Shown here in pieces: positions 24,536 through 38,345 of a DNA stretch of 64,000 bases. The position numbers were made by a program, and so were the translations under genes. The stretch spans positions 372,001 through 436,000 of the forward strand of contig JAJKFH010000755.1 of the NCBI GenBank assembly GCA_023333565.1. The letters are read 5' to 3'. The notes under the pieces were generated by a model. The model worked only from the letters and a program-made list of their open reading frames with translations. It made no database searches and was not told where the DNA came from. Numbering within the stretch: position 1 is the first letter of the stretch; each line of letters begins with the position of its first letter. This DNA comes from Puffinus mauretanicus. Taxonomy: Eukaryota > Chordata > Aves > Procellariiformes > Procellariidae.

Positions 24536-27500
24536 GAGTGTTTTATGTGGATGGCCTGCCTCCTTTACCAATGACTCCCAATCCAGCACCTCCAGGCAAA
24601 ATCTTTGTGCTGAGCGTCATCTCAAGCACCAAAGGCTCTCAAAGCACCACCCATCTGAGGGGCTTTGCAAGTCAGATACTGCTGAGACCAAAGGTGGAAC
24701 CGAAGCTGGCTCCCCCAGTTTCCTTGCTTCCCCCACGGGGACAATGGGAGAGAATGGCAGAGGCGCTGAAGCAGCCAAGAGACAAGAAGACAGGCTTAGA
24801 CATTGGGGCAAAGACTTGCAGAGTAGGACACCACCGTTCTGAAATGATCATCTTCCAGAGCCGAGCTCAACTTCCCCGGGTAGGGCACTCACATCCACGC
24901 GCCGGCATCCCCCATCCCACTGCAATTCAAGTAGGTCATCCTTCAGATCAAGCTGCAAGCCCAAGGCAGTTCCCCCGTCCCCCCAAAAAGCAGCTCCTCC
25001 GCAAGGTGAAGCCCAAGCAGCTCTGCTCCAGCAGCTGGCTTCTTCCCAGCAAAACACCACCAGGCCCAAGCTGCCCAGCAGATAGAGGAAGGCAGGTGAA
25101 GCCCAGGCCGCATACTGCTAACGTGCTCATGAAAAATGTACACAGATAAAAGACTCCTTCCCCCCACGCAGAGAGGGTCTGAGTAAGACAGAGGACCAAA
25201 ATCTTCACCAAATCGATCACACTTCACTCAAAAACACACACAGTACGATCGCCTCTCCATAAGAAACCAGATGAAGACCTGCAGTATTGGACATTCAAAT
25301 AATAATAAAAAAAGCCTAACAAGCAACCCTATGCTGAGATTTTAATTTTGGTCCAGAAAAAGCAAGCAGTGTTTGCCCCACGGGGAACGCACGAGCTGCA
25401 GAAGCTGCACCAGGTGCTCGGGCGACCATGTGCCAATAGCAATAAATCTGACACTGGAACTGGTGTTACTGGTGCTACAGCCCAGCGCCAGGACAGGTCA
25501 ATTATTAAGCCCCCACAAATCCTTGGCCCAGATGGAAGAGCAGCCCCACCGGGTTACAAGCCAGCTGGAGTCCTCCAGTGAGTCTCCAGAGCCAGGCTCC
25601 CCATCCTGCCCCACTCCCCAGAATCCCAGGCAGGAGCCAGCGTGGCTCCTGGCCGGCATGGATGTGCTCAGCCATCCCAGGACTTCGAGGAGCTCTGCTG
25701 ATGGTGCTTTCCAGAGCTCACGTTTCTAGAGCCAAGAAAAGCCCCTGAGAAGGAACATGCTGTCCTGCCGATAGAACCTTCTCCAGGTTAGTATCGAAAC
25801 TGTTTATGGAGTCAAGGCTATTGGCCATGACTTGAATCCTCCACTCACTGGTGGTGGCATCATCCCCTAGTTGCACCCACCCTTCGTTCCTGCTCCCTCC
25901 AAAGCCGCTGGTTGTTTTAACTGAACTCGAGCAGCAGCACACTCAAGGCCCAGCTTTGCATATTATTCAATGGGATGTGACAGCCACCGACGCTCTCACC
26001 TGGAAAGTCCCACCTACAAAACACAAACCCTAAGGCTGACAGGATATGCAAGCCACCAGCCAAGAGGTTCAGAAGAAAGTCCTCCTACAAGCATGCTTTT
26101 CTTAACAGCACCTTAAGAATTGTCTGTATTCAGTTAATTGTGAATTAACTGAGCTGACCCAATACAACCAATCCCAGGTCCTTTGGGAGAGGCACGGTAC
26201 AGCACAAAGTCAGGGTTGGATCCATGCAAGCCAGGGGAGCACGTTAAGCTTCCTCCAGTGGATCTAACTCTGCCCCCTACGAAGCAGATGGCATCAAAAA
26301 CATATTTTGCTTCATGGCCACACAACTTTGGAGAACACATGCCGTGTATACCTACACGACTCATCAAGGCAGAAGCGTAGCTCCTTTTCACTGCACAAGT
26401 TGTCAAACAAAGTCACAGCATACGGACGTGTGATTTTTAGCGAAAACGCTGCCAGAAGGAGCACGATGAAGAGGGCAGCGTTAAGGCTGCTGCACTCAGC
26501 TTAGCTCTGCACTTCCCAGGTGCCGAGAGCCAAACACTCAAATCCGATGCTGCACCAACCTACTTTTCAGATGGCTCTTCATCCAATACCCTGAAGATCA
26601 TCTGTATCACGTTGTCACCATTGCATCCTCAACACCTAAAGCCATGCCAGCTATCGGGCTCGGTACATCGACGTGTCGCAGGATCAGACGGCATCCTGAA
26701 GGAGCAATAGCAATTCATTGTGGGGGGCGAGGAGATGGATGTGTCCATCAGCAGGTTCCAGACTGTTCCCGTCAACCCGACCACGTGCATGCAGATCTCT
26801 CCTCTCAAGGATTCGGTCACCTCAACCACAATTTCCTGCAACTTTCCTGACCGCTATTAGATCACCTCACACAGCACGTGTCAAACTCAAACACTCTTGC
26901 GGAGAATTTATTGTCCTATAACCCCCAGCAGGAACGACCAGCTGGAGCATTTGGGGGCTTCCTAGGGTTGTTCATTGTGCTCACCCACAAATTGTTTTAC
27001 AAGAGAAAGTCCCGAGAGCGGTACTTAGTCTCAAGCAAAGATTATTTTTGGCAGCTTTATCACAACAGTTCTCACTCCCTTAACCTCTTCTTGGATGAAA
27101 GCACATTTAGAAAAACAGTCCAGATGTTGGAATATCAATAAAACAGAAAGCAACGGTACAACACAGTCTTGAAGAGCCCTTTACAAATAAACACAACTTT
27201 GGGGGGTTTCTGCTCAGCAGCACCAAGCTCACGCTCATAAACCAAAAATACATGCTCACCTCGCCTGGAATCGGAAAATAAAAGCTGGTTTGGGTTACTC
27301 ATCTGCAGGACATGCACGCAAGAACCACTCCTGCAGCTCTCCTTCCCCTAAATGGTCAACTCATACCGCTCAATGGATTTTTAATCAAATTTTCCAAAAT
27401 AACAACTTACAGAAGGAGTTACAACTGAGCCAAACCCCAAAATGAGAAACTCGAGCTGGGAAGATGCTATGGGAAACTCGCCATCAGCTCTAAGCGAGGG

Positions 27501-27672
27501 TCTGGAGAGCTGAGATTAATGTCCCATCACAGGAACAGGTTTGCCCAAGCAAGGAGACACTCCTCACGCATGCCTCAGTTTCAACCCGAAGATCATCCAT
27601 GAGGGTTTTGAATCTCACAGCAGCATTTCCCACACCCAACAGCATTTACCATTACCATCAACAACTTGGCAC
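24536..27672. other. Intron 2 stretch without recognised genes
   Basis: Nothing coding was recognised. A near-perfect dyad of two GTTAAT-type half-sites lies at 26130-26152. The 87-codon open frame at 26878-27141 (plus strand) shows no known domain and is probably chance. Confidence 0.6.
26130..26152. promoter_or_regulatory. Perfect 10-bp inverted repeat of homeodomain-like half sites
   Basis: TCAGTTAATT (26130-26139) and AATTAACTGA (26143-26152) are exact reverse complements around a GTG spacer. Each arm contains a GTTAAT half-site as in HNF1 or related homeodomain targets, but the half-sites are 5 bp apart instead of the canonical 1 bp. Binding is inferred only. Confidence 0.4.
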
Positions 27673-28490
27673 CATAGAATCATAGAATGGTTTGGGTTGG
27701 AAGGGACCTTCAGAGATCATCTAGTCCAACCCCCTGCCATGGGCAAAGACATCTTTCACTAGATCAGGTTGCTCAAAGCCCATCCAACCTGACCGTGAAC
27801 ACTCCAATCATGGGACATCCACAACTTCTCTGGGCAACCTATTCCAGTGTCTTACCACCCTCATCATAAAAACATTTCTTCCTTATTTCCAATCTAAACC
27901 TACCCTCTTTCAGTTTAAAACTGTTGCCCCTTGTCCTGTCACTACAGATCTTGGTAAAAAGTCTCTCTCCATCTTTCGTATAAGCCCCCTTTATGTATTG
28001 AAAAGCCACAGTAAGGTATCCCCAGAGCCTCTCCAACTGAACAAGCCCAACTCTCTCAGCCTTTCTCCATAGGAGGTGTTCCAGTCCTCTGACCATTTTC
28101 ATGGCCCTCGTCTGGACCTGCTCTAAAAGGTCCATGTCTTTCTTGCACTGGGGACCTCAGAGCTGGATGCAGTATTCCAGGTGAGGTCTCATGAGGGTGG
28201 CGTAGAGGGGGAGCACCACCTCCCTCCACCTGCCAGATACACTTCTTTGGATGCAGCCCAGGAGATGATTGGCCTTCTGGGCTGCAAGCACACATTGCCA
28301 GCTCGTGTCCAATTTGTCACCCACCGGTACCCCCAAGTCCTTCTCCGCAGGGCTGCTCTCAATCCATTCACCCCCCAGTCTGTACTGATAGTGGGGATTG
28401 CCCCGACCCCAGTGCAGGACCTTGCACTTGGCCGTGCTGAACTTCATGAGGTTCACATGGGCCCACTCCTCAAGCCTGTCAAGGTCAACT
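27673..28490 (-). mobile_element. CR1 LINE, 5'-truncated, about 0.8 kb
   Basis: This is the best-preserved CR1 copy. The 3' end shows two tandem CATAGAAT octamers (antisense, 27673-27688), then the antisense tail GGTTTGGGTTGGAAGGGACC. On the minus strand two ORF2 segments are readable. The first, 28456-28157, has [47 protein letters not shown] and [16 protein letters not shown]. The second, 28135-27839, has DLLEQVQTRAMKMVRGLEHL and AFQYIKGAYTKDGERLFTKI. They are in different frames, so at least one frameshift has broken the ORF. Only the C-terminal part after the reverse transcriptase catalytic core remains; the element is dead. Confidence 0.95.
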
Positions 28491-31400
28491 TCTTGAAGAA
28501 ATCCAACTGTATCACACTACTGCCCCAATCTGCAAGGCCACTATTATTATAAATTAAGCCATTTTTTTCCTCCTGAGCCACACTGGCCACCTCCAGCAGG
28601 TCTGGGATGACTTTCATCAACTGCTCCCAGAAGACACTGCCTCATTTCCAGCTGACAGCAAGTCTCCAGCGCATTGAAGAAGGCTTATTTTCTCCCTCCT
28701 CTCGCCCAGGCCAGGGGAGGCACTTAACACAATCCCACTAAACCGGCCAGAAGAAACCCAACCCGCCCGAGCCATGGCCCCGTCTTTGCCCTTTCCATTC
28801 ATCGGCAATCTCAGCGTGAAGCGCGGTTGTCAGAAGATTTCTTGGGTTTCCTTAAGTTCTTCTGCCAAGTTCTGATTAAAATCCTCCCAAGTGGTTTTCT
28901 CTTTATTCGGTTTCCTAGAACTGGGAAGTAGAGTGGACCTGAGAGCGGCACTGAGTGCCGGAGCTAATAGCCGCTGACACAGCCAGGCCATCCGAGTCTC
29001 CCACGCCAGCTCGTTAGGATCAATGGGAAATTGAAAGCGATTCTCTTCCCATCTCCTGTATCAGACCATCGGCTCCCAGAGGAGACTGGGTTTTAATGGC
29101 CCCGCTCGCTGGCGGGAGGCTGGAATCGCTCGGTTGACGTGGGCTGCCAATGCACCTCTCGCCGGGCACTGCTTCAGAGCCGCATTTGAAATGGGTTGAC
29201 TGGTGAGGTCGCTCCCAAAGGCTGTTGGGCAACACACAACGGCGGAGCAGCGGGTGAGGAGCAAGGCACCATAACACAGGTCTCCATGCCCAGAAATGTC
29301 CAATTTAACAAAACCCCAGTCCCCCGCCCCAACTCCACATGCTCCGCTTCATGACAATGGCTTCAAGAGAGGAGCCAGCCTCTCATCACAGGCTCCTTGT
29401 GCTACCAGCTTGGGATCTGCACCAAATTGGATCCCCCTCCTTGCCCAGAAAATCTGGCTGCTTCTGTGGCCTGGAGGATGAAGCCATTGGTTTCTTGCCC
29501 AGAAACAACAGGCACCTGCAAGTCTGGTCGCTCTCGTTCCTGCGGCCAAAGGCTGGAGACCGTGGGGACGCCACGAAGATGTGGTGCATCTCACCCATCC
29601 TCTTCCCCGGCCAAGAGCGGGCGAGGAGAGCCCCTTCCCTGCAAGACGGCGGATGCATTTGACCCCAGGGCTCAAGCACACTGGGAGCGTCAGGAACAGA
29701 GGCGGTGCAATGGGAACCCCAAAACAGCCTCCGTTCACACAACAAGAAAAACCAGAACCAGATCTGCTGCTGCCCTCTCCACCGCGTCTTCCACCTTTGA
29801 AGGGCCCCACAGAGGAGGTGCTCCTGCCAGGAGCCAAGGCACTACTGTTGAGTACACAGCCTGGAAATCCCAAAATTTCCATTTTTTAATGCCGTGCACC
29901 TCCTCACGCCCTGGGGGGGGAATGAGTAAACACTGAACCCACTTACAGAGACCACGTGGACAGCACACAAGCTGGTCCAAGCTACTATTAGCTACCATTG
30001 AGTTATCTATCGCCGGGAACGCCAACAGCTCCTGTCTTCTTGGTCTGTAGGACAGAGAGGAGCACAGGCTGTGAGCCCCTCAAAAGCAGGATCTTTTTCT
30101 GGGATGCGGCTCCTCCACAAACGAACCAGGCAGCGATCTGGCAAAGCCATGGCACGTTGTCACCCTTACGCTGGAGGGTGGTTTCACGTGCAGCCTTCGC
30201 TTTTTTGATGTAAGATCCATTCCCTGCAGAGCACGGCCCGAGAGCTGAACCACCCGCTCTCCCCGCTAACAAGGGGCTTTAACTCTTCCCCCAGGCCGGG
30301 GCAGCTAAGAAATGCTCTGCTTCTGGCCACAGGGTTTCTACCAAAAGGCTGGTTTCCTTCAAAGGGACATTCAAAGCTCAGCCCCTCCAGCTCCCTTCAC
30401 CCCGTACACAAAGCGGTGTATTAATAGCCGGTCTGGAAGACCATAAAACACTAAATACCTAAAGAGCTCCTGTACCTTGAAATGTTAATGCTAAGCAAAA
30501 AAAGAAACCTTCCTGTTAGCAAACTGCTCGGCTCTGTGATATATATATACACGATTGCCTTCCTCCCCTCCAAGCCACAGAACAGCAAACAGCACTCAAA
30601 ACCCTAAAATGCCGCTCTACTTACAAGGCACCCTATAGATCTGCTGGTCCCCCCAACGCCCGGACGGGAGAGGCTTCGCCAGCACACGCCAGCTCTTCTT
30701 GATGACTTAGTTACCACCTCAAAGAGCTGGCTGGCGCCCAGCCATCCTCCCTTACAGGATCCTTTTCAGCCTTCCAAAGCGATCTCCCCCGGCCCCCAAG
30801 CACGCACGGCCCGGCCCCAGCTCCTTCCTCCTCCTCCAAGCCTCCCTCACCCGCTCAACGGCTGGAGCTCAGCTCCAGCACCGATGTCCCTCCTCTCTCC
30901 CACGGCGTTGCTCCCTTCTCCTTGCAAAGGGCCCCTCTCACCTACGCCATGGAGGGTGACGGGGACACAGGAGCACTGGCAGAGGGACCGGAGCGGAGAC
31001 CTGGGGCTGTGCATCCCGCCGGGGAGGGTGGGTCAGGACCCCTCCAAGGGGAAGCACCCGCTTGGAGCTGGTACAGTCACGTTAGCTGCGGCCCTCGGCA
31101 TGCGCCACGCTCGGCGTGGGACCACGAGGACATCGCAGCCCCTTTGCCGCACGCCAGCGATGCGGCATCCCAGCACCAGCTTTAGCAGTACCGATTGTTT
31201 TTGGGATGCCCTCCCCGGGGAACAGCCTCTTTCGGACAACGCACCCCACGCCTCCACTCGCCGCCATCCCGGACGAGCCGCCGGGCGGATGCAGCTCTCC
31301 CTCCTCCAGCCTGGCTGGCGGCGGGCTTGAACCCAGGACCGAGCCCCGGCTCCGGGGTCCTCTTCCGAGGGCTGAGCCCGAGGAGGGCAGCCGCCAGCCA

Positions 31401-31654
31401 TGCGGCACGCGGTTCACTCCAGAACAAGCCACATCCATCTGTTAAACAGATGAGCAAGGCCGTTCCCAGCGCAGGAGGCAGCGTACCTGCATCCCAAGGA
31501 CCGGAGGGAGGGATGGGGGGGCGAGCGGGGGGAGTCTGGGAACAGCGTTCGTTTGCATAGCACCTGGGGAAAAAAATCACAACACTGCATTTACATAGCT
31601 AATTGGGGGAGCGAGCTTCCTAGAATGAAATTACTTTCTGGCTTGAGAAAAGGC

Positions 31655-31688
31655 AAAAAAAAAAAAAACAACACACACACAACACAAC
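31655..31688. repeat. A-run followed by CA microsatellite
   Basis: Fourteen adenines are followed by interrupted ACACACAC. It is a plain microsatellite in intron 2. Confidence 0.9.
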
Positions 31689-32528
31689 CGCAGGATTTGT
31701 AGCTGTATCGGTGCCTTCTCCACCCGGAGCACCTCGGGTGCTCTCCCCAACAAAGTCTGTGTTCACACCTAACAGGGGAGCATCCGATCCGTGCGGAGGA
31801 CGGGGGAAACTGAGGCATGGAGGCTCCAGCGTTCACATCAAGGAAGGGCAGCCAAGAGCCCCGACAGCTCCTCTTCCTCCCTCGGCACTGGACGAAAAGC
31901 GCTTTTGAGTTGTATCACATCTCATCCCCTCGACAAGATGTAAAACGTGGCAACCTCCATGTTGCGACCAGAATTAAAGCTTGAGCCTGCAAAGCAGGCT
32001 TGCTCTCCGCATTATTCATCGCAGCACGCTTCCAGAGACCCCAAGTGAACGAGGGCCAGACAGGATTTTAAAATAAATCTAGACACTTACCGAGTTTTAA
32101 ACCAATTTCAGTGTCAAGCACAGGGGAAACATCAGCAGATATGAGCACGTGCCATCACCGCACCGTATAAAAGCTTTGTGGTTAACGTCTTCCTGCAACG
32201 GGATTTATCCTCTCCGCAGCGCACTGGGGTGGAGCGGGCACCGTTCAGCCAGGCGGGGGCAAGGACGGGGGCATGGGAGGAGGAGAGATGGACAGCACAG
32301 GCACCACGTGCCCTCCTGGGTCGAGCGCTGCTGGCCGAGAGGCCGGCGGCCAGGCAGAGCCCCGGACCCCTTACACCACATCATGGCCCCGGCAGAGCCC
32401 CTGTCTCCAGCCCCAGGCAGCATCACCGCTGCCCGCGATCCCATCCATCCCAGTGGCACGGCGTGCCCACCCGTGCCAGCTCGCAACCTGAGCTCACCCT
32501 AGAAAACCCCGAGCACGTTTATTTACAT

Positions 32529-32548
32529 CAGATCAGTTCCCTGATCTG
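32529..32548. repeat. Inverted repeat, 8-bp arms
   Basis: CAGATCAG (32529-32536) and CTGATCTG (32541-32548) are exact reverse complements around TTCC. Pairing extends two more positions outward with one G-T wobble. Confidence 0.7.
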
Positions 32549-35500
32549 GTCCGTGGGCAGGAATGAGTAACAGGGACAGGAATATCTTGAGCAGATGTTG
32601 TCACCAAATACAACATATCATCAGGCTGCTGGTAGCTTTAAATCATTTCGGAGCCTGGCGACTTCTTTCCAGCCCTGGGCTGCGTCTCCCCAGCTCTCCG
32701 CCGCCGCCGCTGGCTCAGCACCTACGAGACCCGCGGTGGCTTTCCCTTTGCAGCCCAGCAAGGTCTCCAGCTCCAGGCGTTGATCACCACCAGGTGGGAA
32801 CGTCACAGGTCACCCCAGAAAGTCCACTGCAATCACCAGCTGCCTTTTATCCTCCATGGGGGTGCTGCCTGCCATCAGCTCTGAATATTTGGGTGCCCTC
32901 CCGCCCGGCACATCTTTGAGGCCGCCTGCACATGAGGACTCACAGGTGAGATGGATTTCACAGCTCCAGCCCAAAGCATCCTCAGAGCAGCGGCAGAGGA
33001 ACGCAGCGCCGTGTTTGCACAGCAAACATCAGGAAAGCAGCGGCACAGAAGATGCACAGAAAACGTCGTGCTTGCAGGAAACCAGGAAAAGGCGGTGAAT
33101 CCCCAACAAGCCAGCCTTTAAAAGCAGAGGAAAGGAAAAGCAGGCAGCGCTTTGCTCCGCAGCCCTTTCCAGCGGCCTCCCCAGCTGCCGGGTGGAGGAG
33201 CAGCTTTGCTCATTAGCGGGTTATTCCTGGCACACTCCCCCTGCATCAGCTCCCCGGCAGGGCCGCCGGAGCAGCTCGCCAGGTTTTGAAGCCTTCGGGG
33301 TCGTGCAGCGCTCAAGACGCACGAATCTTCCTTTAAAGAAATCTCACTCAGGCAGATAAATGGTGCTGGGTAACGGGGGTCATTAGGCTAATATGCAGCC
33401 ACCACCAGCCTGGAAGCAAAGCAACAAACACGAGAGAGTCTACCTGAGCTGGTTAGCCTCAAAATCTGACCCATCTCAAGCAGTTACCATCTCCACTGGA
33501 GGAGAAATCGGGTCCGTGAGTCAGCAGGATCAATCACCCGCCGGCCTTTTCATCAAAATCTCTAATCAAAGCGTCGGGGGAGGTGATTTTCAGCTCTCTC
33601 ACACCAAGGAAGCAGTGCACGGACCCCGTCGAGAAGAAGCTGTCCCCCCTCTGTCAGCCTCCTCGTTAGCGCGCTGTCATTCCGCTCTCGCGCATTGGGA
33701 ATGGGGAGATGTTTTCTCCACTTTCCCAGCGTGGCTCCGTTTCCTACCGCTGTGTCCTTGACAGGGAGCCGCAGGTCCTGCTTCCCACTCCGGCAGAGAC
33801 GGGGCTGCGTTTCGGCACGATGAGGTCTTAAACGGGATATGGCAACGCCAACAGGTCGGGCATCAAAACTAACTCACCCCTTAACTAGTCCTTCCTAACG
33901 CTGCCAGCCGGGAAAGCAAATGGGGAGAGATGGAATTTTTCCTATATAAAACCTTCAGAGACGGGATCAGCTGAAACTCCCAGCCGGCTACATCTAGCGG
34001 TTATTAAAAAAAAAAAAAAAAAGCCCACATATAAATAACCTCTCAGCAGGAGCCAAAACTCAAAGACTAACCCCATGGTTTTAAGTGAACGAGGCCAATT
34101 TCCTCCTTTGTAGCTCCTGACACATGCTGGCTGCGTGCCCCCTCCTTGCCTTGATCCTGCAGCAGAAGGCTCCGGGCGGCGGGTCCGGGGACGATAAGGA
34201 AACGAGCGGTGTAATTCCCAAGGCCTCCCAACACAGCCCTGTCAGCAGCTCTGGAGGCGGCCGATTCCAGCATGGCTGGAGAAGAGGAACCAGGGGAAGA
34301 GAAGCCTGCGGGAGCCGGCAGCTGCCCGCGCCCTCCCGCCACCTCCTCCAGCTGCCAGCCCCGCGCCGCGGCTGCTCCCCGAAAGAGCCGAGCCCCGCGG
34401 AGCAAGAGGTGGGAAGCAGCGCTGGGGTGGCAGGAAAACAGCTTCTGCCTGGGGTTTTCGGTACGAGCAGGTCCCTGCCCCAAGCATTCGGCTTCCCGCA
34501 TGCCCTAAAAATCCCAGGGGAAAAGGAATTACAGGGTTAACACCAGCTCTGGAGGGACAGACGGAGCGCGCTTTGGAGGGGGCTGTAAAGTAAAGGGCGG
34601 TTTCACCGAAACACCCCCATTGGGAGGTTTTCCTCCCAAACTCTGGCTCCAAGACAAGCAATCCCAAGCTGGGCGCTACCCACCACATCTGGGTCGAAAT
34701 CACAAGCGTGTCTTCAAAGCACGAGGCTGGGACCGGCCCGCAACGCCCCGTCCTGGCTTTGCCCCACATCAAGCGACTCGGCTTCCCAACCCCCCACCTC
34801 GAACACAGAGGAGCACTCCTCATCCTCACCTCGATGGGGATCGCGGGTCAGAGCAGCTCGGGTTTTGCCAAAGCCTCGCATCAAATGTCTTGACATTTGG
34901 GTGGGAAAAGCTGTTTTGGTGCGTTGGGTTTTTTTGCGAGCACAGAAGGCACGCAGAGGCCTCGGGCCCTCGGCACGGTGGCTCCCTGCTCCCACGCCGT
35001 TCCTCGGGGAGCTCGGTGGTCAAACCGCATTTGAACCTTTCTGTATGGGAGCAAGACACAAAGAGCCGCCGGTGGAGGGTGAGATCAAGTCCTAAAAGGA
35101 TGCACCGGCAGCAGAGAGCAGAGCTGGAAGCTCTGAGCAACGTGAATCAGCTGCGCTGCTGTACCGGTGCCACCATCAGCTAGCGAAGGAGAAGAGGACA
35201 AGCACTAAGGGACAGCAAGAAGCTGGCAATGGCTGGGATACTGCGACAGAAGAGGCCACGGCAGAGCTGGAGATGTTTACACCCACCAGCAGGATGACGG
35301 AAAGCAGCAGCACAGGATTAGCACCATGGCATGGTGCAAGGAGCTGCCTCCACGATCCGGTTGGGGACAAGCCCACAGCAGTCTCCGGGCTCTACACAGA
35401 GCCTCTCTCTCTCTTTGAGACACAAAACTGGAAGCAATTGCAACATTCAATGTACAGAAATGTCCCTAAGAGAGTCTACAGCTACCTCCTATTGGGCTTG

Positions 35501-35627
35501 GACCTAGCAGAGCTCCTGCCTTCTGGGCAGATCTCACCTCTTCAAGCTGGAGTCATCTGAGCACCTCTTCACCCCAACCCTCGCCCCTCCATCCACCAGC
35601 AAACTTCATCCCTCCCACCAAAAATGG

Positions 35628-35628
<1 letters not shown>

Positions 35629-35658
<30 letters not shown>
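35629..35658. repeat. T-run/A-run simple repeat
   Basis: Seven thymines are followed by 23 adenines. No mobile element body was recognised next to it. Confidence 0.9.
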
Positions 35659-36342
35659 GGCAAAACAAAGCATGTTTTGATTCCAGTTAAGGAATTAATG
35701 CCCTGGTCAGGCTGGGACGGTCACGACTGCAGGAACGGCGCTGAAGACACCATGCAGGTTTGCTTCTATGGGTTACAGGAAGAAGGTCTTGCACAGATGA
35801 CACCAAAGCCACACCGCAAACTGCCAGACAAGACAGCGGCAGCAGGGAGAGCCCAGGGATGTATTTTTAGGGAGTATTGCTTTTTTGGCAGCTGCCACCG
35901 GCGTGGCACAGCCACCCCACTTCCTCCGCCGCCGTCTGACCTCCCAGCTCGAGCACCAACGCCACGCTGTCCTCCACAGAACCAGAAATGTATTTTCACA
36001 CCAGCTTTGGGGCCGTCCACTGTGGCGTCCCCCACCTTACGACATCCCCTCACCATCGGGCCACCCGCAGCAGGGGATCTCTGCTTGGAGCTCGCGCAGG
36101 GCATAACCACGCTGCGTTCAGGGGGCAAAATTCACGGCAAAAAATGCACCGGTGGCTTCCACCCCCTCTCCCGCAGAGGGACACGACCGAATCCACCCTC
36201 CTCGCTGCCCGAAACCACAGCGCACGTGACCCAGAGAGGCTTTTCAGAAGAGCCGAGTCTCCAGCGGCTTCTGTTTGCTTTTCCCTTGTTTGCAGCAGCG
36301 TTGCATCTGGACTCTCGTCAGGAGAGGGGGGGTGGAAAAAGG

Positions 36343-36371
36343 AAAAAAAAAAAAAAAAAAAAAGAAAAAAA
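36343..36371. repeat. A-rich simple repeat
   Basis: Twenty-one adenines, one G, then seven adenines. It lies at the edge of a GC-rich intronic segment. Confidence 0.9.
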
Positions 36372-38345
36372 CACGCCCTCCTCCTGCTGAACAACCTCTC
36401 AATCAAAACAAAGCCGAGCGGCAGCCAAGAGCTGGGAGGCTCTTTTGTTTAATGCTTAACATCCCCTGGCCCGGCCGGCCAGCCCCAGCGCGCCAAGGAG
36501 CGGGGTGCCAGGGGCAATGGCGCGGGCAGCGAGCCGGGGTGGAGAGCCGGCAAGCGAGCGCCCGCCGCCCCGGCGAACGGACCCTGGGGCCAGCTCGGCC
36601 TCATGAAAGCGGCCGGTGGGGCAGGCGGCGAAAACAGGCTTCCCAAGCCCCGGCCAGCACTGCTCCTCCATGCACGGCCATTTTGCTGAGCACGGCTGCT
36701 CACCGAGAGCAGCCGTTCCCTCCCGAACACGGGTGCACCCCCAAACCAAACCCCAGCTCAGCTCCGGCCATCCCCAGTGACCCATGGCTTGCTGCCCGCC
36801 GAGTCGGGGCCAGATCCGGTTGCTGGTCCATAGGCTCATTTCTCTTGCTGCTGCCTCCCGCTCCTGCCCCCCCAAATATCTTTTGGGGTTGCAGGCACGG
36901 GCCGGTGCCAGGAGCTGCCCAGGCACCGAACCACAGCCCAAGGGAAACCTGCGCTCGGTGCTGGTCCCACCCCAGCGACCCTGGAAGGTCTCAGAGGTGT
37001 TATTGCCAACAGGTTTCATCACGATCAGCCCCATCCCTGGCAAAGTTATCGCTTGTGTCCCGACACACCGATGGCATCAGGTTCGAGGAGGGTACGTAAC
37101 AAGCCAGGGCGTGCCGCAACAGGAGGCTGGATACGGCCAAGATACGCACCTAGAAAAAGGGATTTGGGATATTCGGTTCCCGAGGCTTCACCCCGGGAAG
37201 CAGCGACCAGAGGAGCCATGGGGTCACACTGGCAAAGCATGTCCCACAGAGCCCATGGGCCGTGTCCACAGGCTCCATCGCTGCAGTGTCAGACACGGGA
37301 GCAAGGGTGATCTCGCCTGTGGACACCACGCCAGATTGAGCACCGGCTGACGTGAAAGGCCGTCTGAAAAAACCCAAAGCAAAGCTCTTTCCTACACCCA
37401 GCAAGCTCTGGAGGGCTGCAAAACCCTGCAGTGAGATATTTAAAGAGCACAAAAGCAGAAGGAGGGGCAAATGGCGAGCTGACTGTGGCACCAAAGCACC
37501 TCGTCAAAGAAAAATACTCGCTACTAAAGTGCTTTTTAATCCAGCCAAGGAGATACAACAAAACCTCCTGGACGGAGGCTGACTGCTCAGCGTGCACGTA
37601 TGTACGAGGAAGTCATCTACCCCGGGGTTGAAGCCGGTGGAGGGAGACATCTCTTTCTTCATCCCCAGATGGAAACCAGCCTCCCTGCCCGAAACAGAAG
37701 CAGGAGCAGCACAGGGTTATGCAAAGGACAAGCTGCTGGAGACCAAAGGTTGGGGTGAGTCACGTTGTGGCTGTTCCTGTTTCGGTCTGAGCAAGTTTCT
37801 CGCTTCCCAGGCAGGGTTTGTCCCCAGGCCTGCAGGAACTCATCGCCTTCGTCCCCCCGATGCAGTCCCCGGAGGAGCTGCCCTCCCACCACCGTCATGT
37901 ACCTCCACTCTTTGCTTGTCCTTTGGACTCCACATGCCATTTTGGGGGCATCTCTGCAGCTCTCAGGAGACAGGAAGAGCCCAAAGCCACTGCTCACCTC
38001 CATCTCATCCCCTCTGTCCTCCACCCTGCCCCAGCCATCAGCCAATCCTCAGGCTCTTCCTCAAGAAATAAAACTGCTTTCCTTCCCCTCGCCATGCAGA
38101 CACCTTTCTTCTCGCCCACGGCTTTCCCGACCCGAGACAAGCCATCTAGCTGCCCCCAGGAGGCTGACAAAACACAGCCAACGTTTCCTCCTGAGCGCAA
38201 ATGCAACACGTTTTCCTGCAGATCCAGACCTTAAACCACTTCTCAAAACAGGGCTCAACCTTCCAGGCTGAGCCTTCATCGCTGTGGTTGTGCCTCCATC
38301 TGGACGAGTAAAACGTCAGAACCGTCCTCACGGGGTATCTGTACA

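Larger units (their letters stand above)
28491..38345. other. Intron 2 stretch without recognised genes
   Basis: The stretch holds A-runs at 34006-34022, 35636-35658 and 36343-36371, an A/CA tract at 31655-31688, a small AT repeat at 30539-30550, and an inverted repeat at 32529-32548. The segment at 36450-36780 is CpG-richer than its surroundings. No gene was recognised. Confidence 0.6.

Noticed and set aside
26878..27141. 87-codon plus-strand frame with ordinary amino-acid composition
   Set aside because: It is antisense to ZNF609 and has no recognisable domain; the length is within chance expectation.
34006..36371. A-runs considered as tails of processed pseudogenes or SINEs
   Set aside because: No gene-like or repeat-like body and no target-site duplication could be seen next to any of them.
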